NCBI RefSeq assembly: GCF_004298475.1
Contig: NZ_SCRP01000017.1
Span: 62,001-126,000 of the forward strand
Length of the DNA stretch: 64,000 bases
From: Paraburkholderia sp.
GTDB lineage: Bacteria > Pseudomonadota > Gammaproteobacteria > Burkholderiales > Burkholderiaceae
Direction: 5' to 3'
The notes beneath the pieces are model-generated. The model was not told the DNA's origin. It saw only the letters and a list, made by a program, of their open reading frames with translations, and did not search any database. Made by a program: the position numbers and the translations under genes. How positions within the stretch are numbered: the stretch's first letter is position 1; each line of letters opens with the position of its first letter. Of this stretch, positions 37,633 to 48,025 are shown piece after piece.

Positions 37633-40050
37633 TTACGCTGCCCTTGTCTGCACTGTTGCTTTTGTTCCCTGCCCGGCTGCGGCACGCGAACTCCGCGCGC
37701 CGGATTCCGGCGTTGCGGCGTCGTCCGCCAGCTGGAGAAAGAGAATCGAGATCTGCGCGCCTTCGATCACGTCGCCCGTCTTCATGCGGTTGCGGATGTC
37801 GATGCGCGCGCCGTGCTCATCGACGATCTTCTTGACCATCGCAAGCCCGAGTCCTGTTCCTTTGGCTTTGGTCGTCACATAGGGTTCGAACGCGCGCGTG
37901 AGGATGCGCGCCGGGAATCCCGCTCCGTTGTCCGATATCGTGAGGCGCACGGCGATGCGCGAGCGGCCCTCCGCATCCGGATCCCCGTATTCTACGGCCC
38001 GTGTTTCGAGCGTCACATGCGGGTTCGGTGTGTCGGCGACCGCGTCCTGCGCATTCTGCAACAGGTTGTGGATCACCTGGCGCAATTGCGTCGCGTCGCC
38101 GCGGATCACCGGCAGCGCCGACAACTCCACCTTCAGCGCGCTCTTGCCTTCCTCCACGCCGTAGAGCGTCAGCACTTCGCTCACCAGATCGTTGAGCTGC
38201 AGGCTCGACAGCACCGCCGGCGGCGTGCGCGCGTAGTCGCGGAAATCGTCGACCATCTGCTTCATCGCCGCAACCTGGTTCACGATCGTCGTCGCGCCAC
38301 GCTTGAGCACGTCGGCGTCGGTCGGCGAAAGCTTGTCGGAGAGCTTCATCTGCAGGCGCTCCGCCGACAGCTGGATCGGCGTGAGCGGGTTCTTGATCTC
38401 GTGCGCGAGACGCCGCGCGACTTCGCCCCACGCGACCGAACGCTGCGCCGAGATCACGTCCGAGATATCGTCGAACACGACCACGTAGCCCGCCGTCTGC
38501 GGGTTGCCCGCCTCGGCGCCCGTGCCCGTTCCCGCAACGAGGCGCGCGCCGCGCACGAGCAGCGTGAGCGGATCGGTTTCGCCCGTGATCGGCACGGAGA
38601 ACTGCTGCTGCCAGTGGCCGCGCGCCCGGTCGCCGTCGCTGCTCGCGGCTTCCTGATCGGCGAACGCCTTGCGCGCCATGGCGCCGAATTCGGCCAGCAC
38701 GCCGATGTGTTCGAGCGGCACGCCCAGCTGCGTCTCGAACGGCTGGCGGAAGATGCGCTCCGCGCCCGGATTCGCCGTGGTCAGCCGGAACTGGCGGTCG
38801 AACACGAACACGCCCGCCGTGAGGTTCGCGAGGATGCTTTCGAGGTACGCCTTCGAATGTTCGAGCGCGACGCGGTTCTTCTCGACGGCCGCGCGCGCTT
38901 CCGATAGCTGGCGCGTCATCGCGTTGAACGATTGCGTGAGGAAGCCCAGTTCGTCGCGCGACTTGATTTCGCGCTTCGGCGTGTAGTCGCCCTCGGTCAC
39001 TTCCTTCGTGCCCTGTGCGAGCAGGAAAAGCGGCCGCGCAAGCTGGTTGCCGAGCGCGAGCGCGAGCATCATCGCGACGAACGTGGCGAGAAAGAGCGCG
39101 AGCGTCAGCGTGCCGATGTACATCTTACGCAAGCCCGTGCGCCCGAGCGCCTTCTCCTGGTACTCGCGATACGCGCGCTGCACGGCGTCGGCGTTGCGCG
39201 CGAGCGCGGCGGGCACGGGCTGTTCGAGTTGCAGGAAGCGTTCGGTGGGCTGCAGGTCCATGGTGTTCGCGTCGGGAATGCGCGTCACGACGCGCAGCCG
39301 CAGCGGGCCCTTCGAACCGCGCTCTTGCGGATCGCCATCCACTTCGCCTTCGATCGCCGCGTAGCCGCTCTCGCGCGCCTGATCGATCATGAGCTGCGTG
39401 GGCAGGCCGGCGGGCACCAGCGACGACAGGTTGCTCGACGCCTGCGCGACGACCCGCAAGTCCGGCGCCGCGCCCGACATGCTGCGCACCGGCGTGACGA
39501 TCGTCGCGTCCTGCACGCCGAACTGGTCGCGCGTGCGCAAAAGCGTGAGCGTCGTGCCTGCGGAGTCGGCGCTCGCTATCTGCTCGGCCATGAGACGCGC
39601 CTTGGTCTGCAGATCGGAGAGCGACGCATCGAGCATGCCGCGCCCGAGGTTCAGGCCCGCTGTGAGCGCGGTTTCGACGTTCACGTCGAACCACGATTCA
39701 ATCGAGCGCGACACGAACTGATACGAAACGATGTAGATGATGCCGCCCGGCACGACGCCGACGAGCGCGAAGAAGAACGCGAGCTTCGCGAGCAGCCGTG
39801 TGCCGAATTTGCCGCGCCTCAGGCGCACGACGATCACGATCACGAGCGCCGTCACCACCGACATGAAAATCAGCGCGACGACGAAGTTGGCCGCGTAGAG
39901 CCAGCCGTAATAGCGATCGAAGAATTCGGTGTTCGCGCTCGCGGCGGCGAGCAGCACGAGCAGCAGCGTCGCGGTGAACGCGACGGTGGAGACGAGCAGC
40001 CTGAGGACAATGCTGCTGACGCTGGTGGCGCGGCGCACTTTACCTAGCAC
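37633..40050 (-). CDS. ntrY: NtrY-type membrane sensor histidine kinase
   Basis: 805 residues. Transmembrane helices at about 16-36, 52-76 and 90-110, a periplasmic region to about 305, and another helix at about 311-334, followed by HAMP (about 335-385), PAS (about 395-520), HisKA with His550 (RLAHEIKNPLTPIQ) and HATPase. NtrY kinases respond to nitrogen or redox state in other proteobacteria; the signal here is unknown. It overlaps the DUF4390 gene by 11 bp and abuts the response regulator gene. Confidence 0.92.
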   Translation of the reverse strand: MLGKVRRATSVSSIVLRLLVSTVAFTATLLLVLLAAASANTEFFDRYYGWLYAANFVVALIFMSVVTALVIVIVVRLRRGKFGTRLLAKLAFFFALVGVVPGGIIYIVSYQFVSRSIESWFDVNVETALTAGLNLGRGMLDASLSDLQTKARLMAEQIASADSAGTTLTLLRTRDQFGVQDATIVTPVRSMSGAAPDLRVVAQASSNLSSLVPAGLPTQLMIDQARESGYAAIEGEVDGDPQERGSKGPLRLRVVTRIPDANTMDLQPTERFLQLEQPVPAALARNADAVQRAYREYQEKALGRTGLRKMYIGTLTLALFLATFVAMMLALALGNQLARPLFLLAQGTKEVTEGDYTPKREIKSRDELGFLTQSFNAMTRQLSEARAAVEKNRVALEHSKAYLESILANLTAGVFVFDRQFRLTTANPGAERIFRQPFETQLGVPLEHIGVLAEFGAMARKAFADQEAASSDGDRARGHWQQQFSVPITGETDPLTLLVRGARLVAGTGTGAEAGNPQTAGYVVVFDDISDVISAQRSVAWGEVARRLAHEIKNPLTPIQLSAERLQMKLSDKLSPTDADVLKRGATTIVNQVAAMKQMVDDFRDYARTPPAVLSSLQLNDLVSEVLTLYGVEEGKSALKVELSALPVIRGDATQLRQVIHNLLQNAQDAVADTPNPHVTLETRAVEYGDPDAEGRSRIAVRLTISDNGAGFPARILTRAFEPYVTTKAKGTGLGLAMVKKIVDEHGARIDIRNRMKTGDVIEGAQISILFLQLADDAATPESGARSSRAAAGQGTKATVQTRAA

Positions 40051-40630
40051 GTTCGGTCACCGTGAAGTTAAAGCGCTTCCAGTCGGAGGCGAGATCCCAG
40101 TCGCGGTTGTTGACCGCGTTGATCTGGAACGGCTTGGGCATGAGCGCCACGTCGAGTTGCATGCGCACCGACGCGATGTAGGTTTCGTCCGCGCTCACGT
40201 CGCTGCGGTCGAACACATGCCACGAGGTCACGTGCTTGACGACGGCGAGCGCCTCGGCGAGCGTCGGAAAGCCGAGCTGCAGGCCGCCGGTCGAGACGCG
40301 GTATTCGCGCGTGAGCGGCTGGAACGACAGCCGGATGCTCTGCGACACGCTCACGGGCTTCTCGTCGAACCAGTACCAGCGCGCGCGAGAGAGTTCGAAA
40401 TCGGTCGTGAAGTAGAGCGGAGTGCCTTTGTTGACCACGTCTTCCAGACTGCTGTTCAGGTCGAAGTCGAAACGGGCGTCGAGGTTCCAGCCGTTGCCGT
40501 CGGCCTGCAGCGACGCGCGCTGCACCGAGATCGAATCGGCGCGCGCCGGCGTCGCGGCGATAAAGCCGGCGACCAGCACGAACCAGATCAGAGCCGCGAG
40601 CCGCAGCGGGAAGAAGCGTTTAATGATCAC
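40040..40630 (-). CDS. DUF4390 exported protein
   Basis: 196 residues, GTG start overlapping the rsmB stop (GTGA). The N-terminus IIKRFFPLRLAALIWFVLVAGFIAATPARA is a signal peptide with likely cleavage after ARA. The rest is the beta-rich DUF4390 domain (GTPLYFTTDFELSRARWYWFDE, YRVSTGGLQLGF). The family sits between rsmB and ntrY in Burkholderiales and may be a periplasmic partner of NtrY, which is inference from position only. Confidence 0.85.
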   Translation of the reverse strand: MIIKRFFPLRLAALIWFVLVAGFIAATPARADSISVQRASLQADGNGWNLDARFDFDLNSSLEDVVNKGTPLYFTTDFELSRARWYWFDEKPVSVSQSIRLSFQPLTREYRVSTGGLQLGFPTLAEALAVVKHVTSWHVFDRSDVSADETYIASVRMQLDVALMPKPFQINAVNNRDWDLASDWKRFNFTVTERAR

Positions 40631-42183
40631 CGTTTCTGAAAGCGCGCGTAGAAGAATCCGTCGTGATCGGCGGTGCGGCGGGGAACGGCGGCGTGATCCG
40701 CATCGTTTCCGCTCGCGTCGGGCTGCGCCTTGCTGGCTGCGCCGTTGTCAGCCTCGCAGTCAGCGTCACCGCCAGCCTCCCCGGACGGCGCATGCCCGGC
40801 CGTCGGCAACAGCTGCCCCGGCGCGCCCAATCGTACCGCATCCGGGTGGCTGCTTTCAAACCAGCGCGCCGCGGCTTCGCCTTCCTCGGGGAAGATCGAG
40901 CAGGTCACGTAGAGCAGTTCGCCGCCCGGCTTCAGGAGCGGCCACAGCGCCGCGACGATGCGACGCTGCTCTTTGGCGAGCGCCGCGATGTCGCCCTGGC
41001 GACGCAACCAGCGGATATCGGGGTGACGCCGGACGATGCCCGACGCCGAACACGGCACGTCGGCCAGAATGCGGTCGAAGGGCTGGCCGTCGTACCAGGC
41101 GGCGCTATCGCCCGCAGCGCCCGCATCGCCGATCACGACCCGCGCGCGCCGCAGCGGGTGCGCGGGATCGTCCTGGGTGAAACCGAGCCGCTCGAAATTT
41201 TCGCCGATGCGCGCAGCGCGTGCGGCGTCGCTTTCGAGCGCGATCAGATCGATGTCGGCAAGTTCGAGCAGATGGCCGCTCTTGCCGCCAGGCGCCGCGC
41301 AGGCGTCGAGCACGCGCATGCCGTCGCGCACGCCCAGGTGTTGCGCCGCGACTTGCGCGCCCGCGTCCTGCACCGAAACGTCGCCCGCCATGAAACCCGG
41401 AATGCGATCGACCGGCAGCGGCGCAGCAAGGCGCACGGCATGGTCGCCGATCTGCACGGCGTCGATGTCCGCCGCCCGAAGGCGCACGAGGTAATCGGCG
41501 GCAGTCGTGCGGCGCGCGTTCACGCGCAGCGTGAGCGGGCCGTGCGTGTTGCCCGCGGCAAGAATGGACTGCCATTCGCCCGGCCACGCAGCGCGCGTCG
41601 CATCGATCCACCATTGCGGATAGTTCCAGTGCGCGACCTCGTCGGCGCGCGCCGCGGCCAGCAATGCCTCGCGTTCGCGCAGAAAACCGCGCAGCACGGC
41701 GTTGACGAGCCCCTTCGCGAAAGCCATTTCGCGGCGCGCGCCCACCGCGCGAACCGCCTGGTCGACGACCGTAAACGGCGCGTAGGCCGCGTTCGCTTCG
41801 TCGTCGACGAGCAGCGCCAGCGCGCACGCCATCAGGTTCGCGACCGGCTGCGGCGGCGCCTTGCTCACGCGCTGCCGCAGCAGCCAGTCGACGAGGCCCA
41901 GACGCCGCATCGTCCGGTAGGCGATGTCCTGCACGGCTCCGCGCGCGAGCGTCGCCGAATCGGCGGGCAAGGCGGCGAACACGCTCGTAAGTGCAGCGGG
42001 CAACGCCGCGCCCGCGCGCACCGCGCCGACGGCCTGTGCGGCCTGATCGAGCGCGAAGCCGAGCGAATCCGGTGCCAGATGCACGGCCTGAGGGCCGGTC
42101 GCGGCGCGAGGCCTGTGTGCCTGAGCGCCAGGACGTGGATTGCGGGACGGAGCGGCGGACCGCCGGGACGAGCTGGATGTCAT
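40627..42183 (-). CDS. rsmB: 16S rRNA m5C967 methyltransferase RsmB
   Basis: 518 residues from the ATG at 42183 (MTSSSSRRS). N-terminal NusB-like RNA-binding domain (about 50-190), then the methyltransferase with LDACAAPGGKSGHLLEL (SAM site), ADVPCSASGIVRRHPDIRW and the catalytic Cys in YVTCSIFPEE. Before the conserved end DHDGFFYARFQK there is an insert of about 40 residues rich in Ala, Gly and Asp. First gene of rsmB-DUF4390-ntrY-response regulator, coupled by overlaps. Confidence 0.93.
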   Translation of the reverse strand: MTSSSSRRSAAPSRNPRPGAQAHRPRAATGPQAVHLAPDSLGFALDQAAQAVGAVRAGAALPAALTSVFAALPADSATLARGAVQDIAYRTMRRLGLVDWLLRQRVSKAPPQPVANLMACALALLVDDEANAAYAPFTVVDQAVRAVGARREMAFAKGLVNAVLRGFLREREALLAAARADEVAHWNYPQWWIDATRAAWPGEWQSILAAGNTHGPLTLRVNARRTTAADYLVRLRAADIDAVQIGDHAVRLAAPLPVDRIPGFMAGDVSVQDAGAQVAAQHLGVRDGMRVLDACAAPGGKSGHLLELADIDLIALESDAARAARIGENFERLGFTQDDPAHPLRRARVVIGDAGAAGDSAAWYDGQPFDRILADVPCSASGIVRRHPDIRWLRRQGDIAALAKEQRRIVAALWPLLKPGGELLYVTCSIFPEEGEAAARWFESSHPDAVRLGAPGQLLPTAGHAPSGEAGGDADCEADNGAASKAQPDASGNDADHAAVPRRTADHDGFFYARFQKR

Positions 42184-42351
42184 GGAAAAACCGGAAGCGG
42201 GCCGCGAGAGACGCGCGGCGCAAACGACGCATTGTAGCGTGGCGTGAGCGCTACGCCCGAGGACGCGGCCCGACATGGGCCCTGCGCGTGCAGGTGGAAG
42301 CAGTGCTGGCCCAAATCGACGCCGGTCAACGAAGCCGTGTCCATGATGGTC

Positions 42352-42397
42352 CCCAAAAAGAACAATCCCTACTCGGCGTAGTTCGCTGAGTAGGGAT
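42352..42397 (-). terminator. Intrinsic terminator after htpX
   Basis: On the minus strand a 10-bp perfect stem (42397-42388 / 42374-42365, atccctactc / gagtagggat) with a 13-nt loop is followed by tgttcttttt. A second hairpin acgcctt / aaggcgt lies closer to the htpX stop, at about 42417-42434; its T run is on the plus strand. Confidence 0.85.
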
Positions 42398-42456
42398 CGG
42401 GCTGACCATCACATCAACGCCTTCAGAAAGGCGTTTTTCGAAGCAGCGGATTTCGG

Positions 42457-43308
42457 TCAGGTCTTGCCCGCCGCCATGTCCATCAATCTGCGGATGCGCT
42501 CCTCGGTGGGCGGGTGCGTTGAGAACAGGCTCGCGACGCCGCCGCCCGAGAGCGGATTCATGATCATCATCTGCGCGGTTGCGGGATGTTCCTCCGCTAC
42601 CGGGAACGGAACGCCTTGCGCGTAGCGATGGATCTTGTCGAGGGCGGATGCAAGCGCTTGCGGATCGCCCGAAATTTGCGCGCCGCCACGGTCGGCCTCG
42701 AATTCGCGTGCACGCGAAATCGCCATCTGGATCAGTGCGCCCGCGATAGGCGCGAGCAGCGCGACGGCGATGCTCGCGACCGGATTCGCCGGGCGGCCGT
42801 TTTCGTCGCGGCCGCCGAAGAACATCGCAAAGTTCGCGAGCGCTGAAATCGCACCGGCCATCGTGGCGGAAATCGTCGAGATGAGAATGTCGCGATGCTT
42901 CACGTGCGCGAGTTCGTGCGCCATCACGCCGCGCATCTCGCGCTCGGAGAGCACACGCAGGATGCCGGTGGTCGCCGCGACCGCCGCGTGCTCCGGATTG
43001 CGGCCTGTGGCAAATGCGTTCGGCGCGTTTTCGTTGATCAGGTAGACGCGCGGCATCGGCAGCCCGGCGCGCGTGGAAAGATCGCGAACCATGCGGTAGA
43101 ACTGCGGCGCCGTGGTCTCGTCCACTTCCTGCGCGTTGTACATGCGCAGGACCATCTTGTCCGAGAACCAGTACGAGAAGAAGTTCATGCCGAGCGCCAC
43201 GACGAACGCGAACATCATCCCGCGCTGACCGCCGACCATGCCGCCGATCGCGATAAAGAGGGCCGTAATCGCAGCCATCAACATCGCGGTTTTGACCCAG
43301 TTGAACAT
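42457..43308 (-). CDS. htpX: Membrane zinc protease HtpX
   Basis: M48B inner-membrane endopeptidase for quality control of membrane proteins. 283 residues. Two N-terminal transmembrane segments (about 5-25 and 30-48), the zinc motif HELAH ([14 protein letters not shown]), two more hydrophobic segments, and the third-ligand Glu in [10 protein letters not shown]. The C-terminal [13 protein letters not shown] is typical. Ends with a strong terminator. Confidence 0.96.
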   Translation of the reverse strand: MFNWVKTAMLMAAITALFIAIGGMVGGQRGMMFAFVVALGMNFFSYWFSDKMVLRMYNAQEVDETTAPQFYRMVRDLSTRAGLPMPRVYLINENAPNAFATGRNPEHAAVAATTGILRVLSEREMRGVMAHELAHVKHRDILISTISATMAGAISALANFAMFFGGRDENGRPANPVASIAVALLAPIAGALIQMAISRAREFEADRGGAQISGDPQALASALDKIHRYAQGVPFPVAEEHPATAQMMIMNPLSGGGVASLFSTHPPTEERIRRLMDMAAGKT

Positions 43309-43422
43309 TGCTGTGCTCCTTCACCCAAGAGGGAAATCAAATCGTTGAACGCGCGCCGCTCACCGGCAGCGAACGCATTGTATGCGATTTGTAATATATG
43401 AGCGGATGCGAAAAATTCAACG

Positions 43423-44067
43423 TTACCGGGAAGCGGTGGCGAGCTTCACGCCAAGCCCGACGAACGCCGAGCCGACCGTGCGGTCCAGCCACCGCTTCAT
43501 GCCCGGCTTGCCGGAGAAGCGCCGCGTGACGCTGCCCGCAATCCAGGCGACAAAGCTGTTCCAGACCGTGCTCATCAACACGAACACGACGCCGAGCGCA
43601 AGGAATGCAAGCGCCTTGTGCGAGCTGGTGGCGGTCACGAACTGGGGGAAGAACGAAACGAAGAACAGCACCACCTTGGGGTTGAGGACGTTGGTCCAGA
43701 AGCCCTGCAGAAAGAGCTGGCGCAGCGGACGCGGCGCGCTCGCGCGCGGCGCGGCATCGGCTTCCGCAGTCGCGGGGGCGGCCTTCGTGAAAATCAGCCG
43801 CACGCCGAGATAGACGAGATACACGGCGCCGACGAACTTGACCACGGTGAACGCGGTAGCCGACGCGGCAAGCAGCGCGGTCAGGCCGAACGCGCATGCG
43901 AGCGAATGCACGCAGCACCCGACGGAAATGCCGAGCGCCGAGACGAGCCCGGCGCTGCGCCCTTGCGCGACGCTGCGGCCGACGATGTAAGCGGTATCCG
44001 GGCCCGGCGTCACGTTGAGCAAAAAGACGGCGACGACGAAAAAACCAAAGTGGGTAATGCCGAACAT
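43423..44067 (-). CDS. LysE/RhtB-family amino-acid exporter
   Basis: 214 residues with about six hydrophobic segments. The family signatures NVTPGPDTAYIVGRSVAQGRSAGLVSALGI and FWTNVLNPKVVLFFVSFFPQFV are clear. The exported amino acid cannot be told from sequence. Lies between fmt and htpX on the same strand. Confidence 0.9.
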   Translation of the reverse strand: MFGITHFGFFVVAVFLLNVTPGPDTAYIVGRSVAQGRSAGLVSALGISVGCCVHSLACAFGLTALLAASATAFTVVKFVGAVYLVYLGVRLIFTKAAPATAEADAAPRASAPRPLRQLFLQGFWTNVLNPKVVLFFVSFFPQFVTATSSHKALAFLALGVVFVLMSTVWNSFVAWIAGSVTRRFSGKPGMKRWLDRTVGSAFVGLGVKLATASR

Positions 44068-44171
44068 GGCGTCCTCAGGAAATACGAATCAGGCTGGCCC
44101 GATTCTAACGCGCATCAGATCATGCGCGGCACCTGGCCGAATGGACGACTGGCGCGCCAGTGCTTCGTCGC

Positions 44172-45200
44172 TCAGACTGCAGGCGTGTTCGGTGTATCGG
44201 AGGACGTATCGGACGTATGCGGCAGTTGAAAACGCTGTCCCGCGACGAGCGGCATGCCCGCCAGAAATTCGCGCGCGGGAAGGCGCTTGCCGCCCGGTTT
44301 CTGCAGTTGCGTCACGCGCAGCGCACCTTCGCCGCACGCCACCACCACGCCAGCGGGCGTGACGTCGAGGATCTGGCCCGGCGCAGCGTCTGCGGGAACC
44401 CCGGCGCCATCGGCCGGTTCGGCGGCCCAGAGCTTCACCTGCGCACCGTCCAGCGTCGCTGCGCCGCCGGGAAACGGGTCGAATGCGCGGATCTGGCGCA
44501 CGAGCGTGTCGGCCGGACGCCGCCAGTCGAGCGCGGCTTCCTGCTTGCCGATCTTTTCGGCGTAGTTCGCGCCCTCGGCCGGCTGCGGCGTGTTCGACAG
44601 ATTGCCGCTGCGCTCCAGTTCCACGAGCGCCTCGACAATCAGCTTCGCGCCCTGTTGCGCAAGCCGGTCGTGCAGCGTTGCGGTTGTATCGGCGGAGGTG
44701 ATCGGCGTACGCGCCTCGGAGATCATCGCGCCGGTGTCGAGGCCCGCGTCCATCTGCATGAGCGTGATGCCGGTTTCGGCGTCGCCCGCTTCGATCGCGC
44801 GGTGGATCGGCGCGGCGCCGCGCCAGCGCGGCAAGAGCGATGCATGGATGTTGATGCAGCCGTGCGGTGCAATATCCAGCACTTCCTGCGGCAGGATCAG
44901 CCCGTACGCGGCGACCACCATGACGTCGTGCGGCGTCGCATGCAGCAGGTCCAGCGCGGCGGCGGCCTCTTCCGGATACTTGCCCGCGCGCCGCAGCGAA
45001 GTGGGCTGGGCAACCGCGAGGCCGTGATCCTGCGCGTAGCGCTTGACCGGACTCGCTTGCAGCTTCATCCCGCGCCCGGCCGGGCGGTCGGGCTGTGTCA
45101 GCACGAGCGGCACGGCGAAGCCCGCTTCGTGGATCGCTGCGAGCGCCGCGGCGGCGAATTCCGGCGTGCCGGCAAAGATGACGCGAAGGGAGTGACTCAT
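44172..45200 (-). CDS. fmt: Methionyl-tRNA formyltransferase
   Basis: Formylates initiator Met-tRNA. 342 residues. The N-terminal formyltransferase domain has [14 protein letters not shown] and the catalytic region [21 protein letters not shown]; the C-terminal domain (about 215-330) binds tRNA. It lies 58 bp after def in the same direction, the usual def-fmt pair. Confidence 0.97.
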   Translation of the reverse strand: MSHSLRVIFAGTPEFAAAALAAIHEAGFAVPLVLTQPDRPAGRGMKLQASPVKRYAQDHGLAVAQPTSLRRAGKYPEEAAAALDLLHATPHDVMVVAAYGLILPQEVLDIAPHGCINIHASLLPRWRGAAPIHRAIEAGDAETGITLMQMDAGLDTGAMISEARTPITSADTTATLHDRLAQQGAKLIVEALVELERSGNLSNTPQPAEGANYAEKIGKQEAALDWRRPADTLVRQIRAFDPFPGGAATLDGAQVKLWAAEPADGAGVPADAAPGQILDVTPAGVVVACGEGALRVTQLQKPGGKRLPAREFLAGMPLVAGQRFQLPHTSDTSSDTPNTPAV

Positions 45201-45258
45201 GTGCGCTCGAAGTCGGGCTGAAGGAGGAACAACGAAAGAACCGCGTGGCGAAAATACC

Positions 45259-45762
45259 TCACATCGCGCGCTCGAGCTTCTTCATCTTGTTCCTGATGCG
45301 CGTCTGCTTGAGCGGCGAGAGGTACTCGACGAACACGCGGCCCATCAGATGATCCATCTCGTGCTGGATGCACACGGCGAGCAGATCTTCGCAGTCCATT
45401 TCGTAGGTTTCGCCCTTCTCGTTTTGCGCACGAACGCGCACGCTTTCGGCGCGCTCGACTTCGTCGTAGATGCCCGGCACCGAGAGGCAGCCCTCTTCGT
45501 GGACCACGTGCTCCTTGCTCGACCAGATGATTTCCGGATTGATGAACACGCGCAGTTCACTGTGCGTTTCGGAGACGTCGATCACCACGACACGCTCGTG
45601 CACATCCACCTGCGTCGCCGCGAGACCGACGCCGGGTGCGGCGTACATCGTCTCCGCCATATCGGCGACGAGCTTGCGGATGCGGTCGTCGAAGACCTCG
45701 ACCCGCCTGGCAATCTTGTGCAGGCGCTTGTCCGGGTAATGAAGGATGTTCAGTAGAGCCAT
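45259..45762 (-). CDS. def: Peptide deformylase
   Basis: Removes the N-formyl group from nascent proteins. 167 residues. The three family motifs are intact: [17 protein letters not shown] (metal-ligand Cys) and QHEMDHLMG (two metal-ligand His and the catalytic Glu). Diverges from dprA across a 258-bp region that must hold both promoters. Confidence 0.97.
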   Translation of the reverse strand: MALLNILHYPDKRLHKIARRVEVFDDRIRKLVADMAETMYAAPGVGLAATQVDVHERVVVIDVSETHSELRVFINPEIIWSSKEHVVHEEGCLSVPGIYDEVERAESVRVRAQNEKGETYEMDCEDLLAVCIQHEMDHLMGRVFVEYLSPLKQTRIRNKMKKLERAM

Positions 45763-46020
45763 GGTTTTACGGAGTTTCTATGAGGGGCCGGGTTCTTGCG
45801 GCATCGCGCGGACTGGCCGTTCGGCCAGCTTGTCCGCACGTTGCAGGACGCAGAGGATATACGGACAAAACGGCCGGATTCAACGGGCCGCTGCCCACGC
45901 CACAGTCCGCAGGCCGCCGCACAGGTGCGCGACGTGTCGAGGGACGCGCCGCACTGGATTTCGGATAGTGAAAATTTTATCACGCCGGGTTGCAACCCAC
46001 CTGGCACCGGGGTTTTCTCC

Positions 46021-47220
46021 ATGCTCGCACCCTTGCCGATCGGCGACGAGGAACGGTCCGCCTGGCTGCGCCTTGCCACTGCGCGCGGCCTGAAACCCGC
46101 CGCGCTGCGCACGCTGCTCGCCGCCTTCGGGCTGCCGCAGAACGTGCTGGCCCAGCCGTTCGCGACGCTTGCCGCCGCAGCCGGCAGCGAAGCCGCGCGC
46201 GCCGCAGTCGCTGCGCCCACGCCCGGCTTTGCGGAGCGGCTCGAAACGCTGAACGCCTGGTGCGCAACGCCGGGAAACGCGCTGGTTACGCTCGCCGATC
46301 CTGCCTATCCGCCACGGCTCCTCGCGATGCCGGACCCGCCGCCGCTGCTCTACGTACAAGGCCGGCTCGCCTTGCTGCACGCGCGCAGCATCGCGGTCGT
46401 CGGCAGCCGCAGCGCGACGCCGCAGGCATTCGAAGACGCCGCACGGTTTGCCCGCGCATTCGCAGCCGCGGGCGCCACGGTCGTCTCCGGGCTCGCGCTC
46501 GGCGTGGACGGCGCTGCGCATCGGGGCGCCCTCGACGAACGCGGCGGAACGGCCGCTGTTGTCGGCACGGGAGCCGATCTCGTCTACCCGCGCACGCATC
46601 GCGCGCTCGCCGCGCAGATCGCGCAGCGCGGCGCGATCCTCTCCGAGTGGCCGCTTGGCACGCCCGCGCGCTCGGCGAATTTTCCGCAGCGCAATCGCCT
46701 GATCGCGGCACTCGTAGAGGGCGTCGTCATCGTGGAAGCCGCCATGCGCTCCGGCTCGCTGATCACGGCACGGCTCGCCAATGAAATGGGACGCGATGTC
46801 TTTGCGCTGCCCGGCTCGATTCACGCGCCGCTTGCGCGCGGCTGCCATCGGTTGATCAAGGAAGGCGCGCAACTCGTCGAGTCGCCGGAGGAAGTGCTCG
46901 AAGCGCTCGGTATTCAGCTGTCCGCCGCGCCCGCAGCATCCACGGCGCACAGCGATGGCGAAAGCGTCGCGCAACCAGCGCGCGCGGCCAGGCACGAACC
47001 GCCCCGGCAAAGCGGCCACGCACGATCGCCGGGCAACCCCGATCCCGAGGCGCTACGCGTGCTCGACGCGCTCGGCCATGCGCCCGCCACGCTTGAAATC
47101 CTCGCAGCGCGTACCGAACTGAGCGAAGCGGCGTTGCAAGCCGCATTGCTGCAGCTCGAACTTTCCGGGCAATTGAATTCGCTGCCCGGCGGATGGTTCG
47201 TCAGGGCGACACTTCGCTAG
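46021..47220 (+). CDS. dprA: DNA-processing protein DprA
   Basis: Loads RecA on incoming single-stranded DNA in natural transformation. 399 residues from the ATG at 46021 (MLAPLPIGDEERSAWLRL). The Rossmann-like DprA domain includes VVGSRSATPQAFEDAARFARAFAAAGATVVSGLALGVDGAAHRGAL and GTGADLVYPRTHR. A low-complexity linker (about 305-340) leads to a winged-helix C-terminal domain (ALRVLDALGHAPATLEIL). The divergent def promoter region lies upstream. Confidence 0.94.
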   Translation: MLAPLPIGDEERSAWLRLATARGLKPAALRTLLAAFGLPQNVLAQPFATLAAAAGSEAARAAVAAPTPGFAERLETLNAWCATPGNALVTLADPAYPPRLLAMPDPPPLLYVQGRLALLHARSIAVVGSRSATPQAFEDAARFARAFAAAGATVVSGLALGVDGAAHRGALDERGGTAAVVGTGADLVYPRTHRALAAQIAQRGAILSEWPLGTPARSANFPQRNRLIAALVEGVVIVEAAMRSGSLITARLANEMGRDVFALPGSIHAPLARGCHRLIKEGAQLVESPEEVLEALGIQLSAAPAASTAHSDGESVAQPARAARHEPPRQSGHARSPGNPDPEALRVLDALGHAPATLEILAARTELSEAALQAALLQLELSGQLNSLPGGWFVRATLR

Positions 47221-47285
47221 CCCCGGCATGTTACATTCGCGCCAAATGTACCGCCTCTATATAGAAGAGAACGCAAGGAACGACC

Positions 47286-47663
47286 ATGCCAGCGCTTGAC
47301 CTCGACACCGATGCCGACCGGATCGCCGGCCGCGTCGCCGACCGCGATACGCTGTTCGTCGCGTGCCTGTGCGCCGATTGGTGCGGCACCTGTCGTGATT
47401 ATCGGGCGACGTTCGATCGCATCGCCGACGCGCACCCGGACATCTGTTTCGCCTGGATCGATATCGAAACGCACGCCGACCGCTTTGACGACCTCGATGT
47501 GGAGAACTTCCCGACGATCCTGATCGAAGATGCCTCTGCAACGCGCTTTTTCGGCACCGTGCTGCCCCATGGCGCCGTGGTCGAGCGCATGCTCGCCGAT
47601 CTCACGGCGCTGCCGGGCGTGACAGACGCGCCGAAGCTGCGCCCCGCGCTTGCCGAGGCATGA
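47286..47663 (+). CDS. Thioredoxin-like protein
   Basis: 125 residues, thioredoxin fold, with the redox motif WCGTC (ACLCADWCGTCRDY) and cis-Pro in VENFPTILI. No signal peptide, so cytoplasmic; an extra Cys just before the active site (CLCADWC) is unusual. It lies 65 bp after dprA with an aaggaa ribosome site. Substrate unknown. Confidence 0.85.
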   Translation: MPALDLDTDADRIAGRVADRDTLFVACLCADWCGTCRDYRATFDRIADAHPDICFAWIDIETHADRFDDLDVENFPTILIEDASATRFFGTVLPHGAVVERMLADLTALPGVTDAPKLRPALAEA

Positions 47664-48025
47664 AGCAGGGGCAGGAGCCGCAGCAGGAGCACGAGCCGCA
47701 GGCCGCCCGTGCGCACAATGACCCGATTCCGATCAGTCCCTCGCTTGCCCGCTGGCTCGTCGCGCCATTATGATTGGGCGCTTTATGTGACAACTGCGGT
47801 GCCAACCGCGTCAGCAGCGGCGGCGACAACTGCGTTGTCAACTGCAGCAGCGACTGCAACGGCAGTAGCAACAACAGCGTCGATGGCGGCCAACGAGAAG
47901 ATGCGAAAATCGCCGCCGCCGCACCTTGTGCTATAAAGCGGTCGTTACAGGACCGGCCCGAGAACCGACCCGCTCAGGCGTCGGCCACAGGCGCACTAAC
48001 CCGGATTCACCCACTTATAAAAGTC
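47664..48025. other. 362-bp gap before topB with degenerate repeats
   Basis: No supported gene. The stretch 47664-47700 is a degenerate ggagccgcagca repeat, and 47790-47890 carries many near-copies of acaactgc / aactgcagcagc. The topB frame is open back through this region and would encode a Cys/Asn/Ser-rich peptide with no family resemblance, so I did not extend topB. A ctataaag -10-like box lies at 47931-47938. Confidence 0.55.

Noticed and set aside
47774..48025. In-frame upstream extension of topB
   Set aside because: The topoisomerase fold starts at MSKALIIAEKPS; the upstream part is Cys/Asn/Ser repeat translation with no family match.
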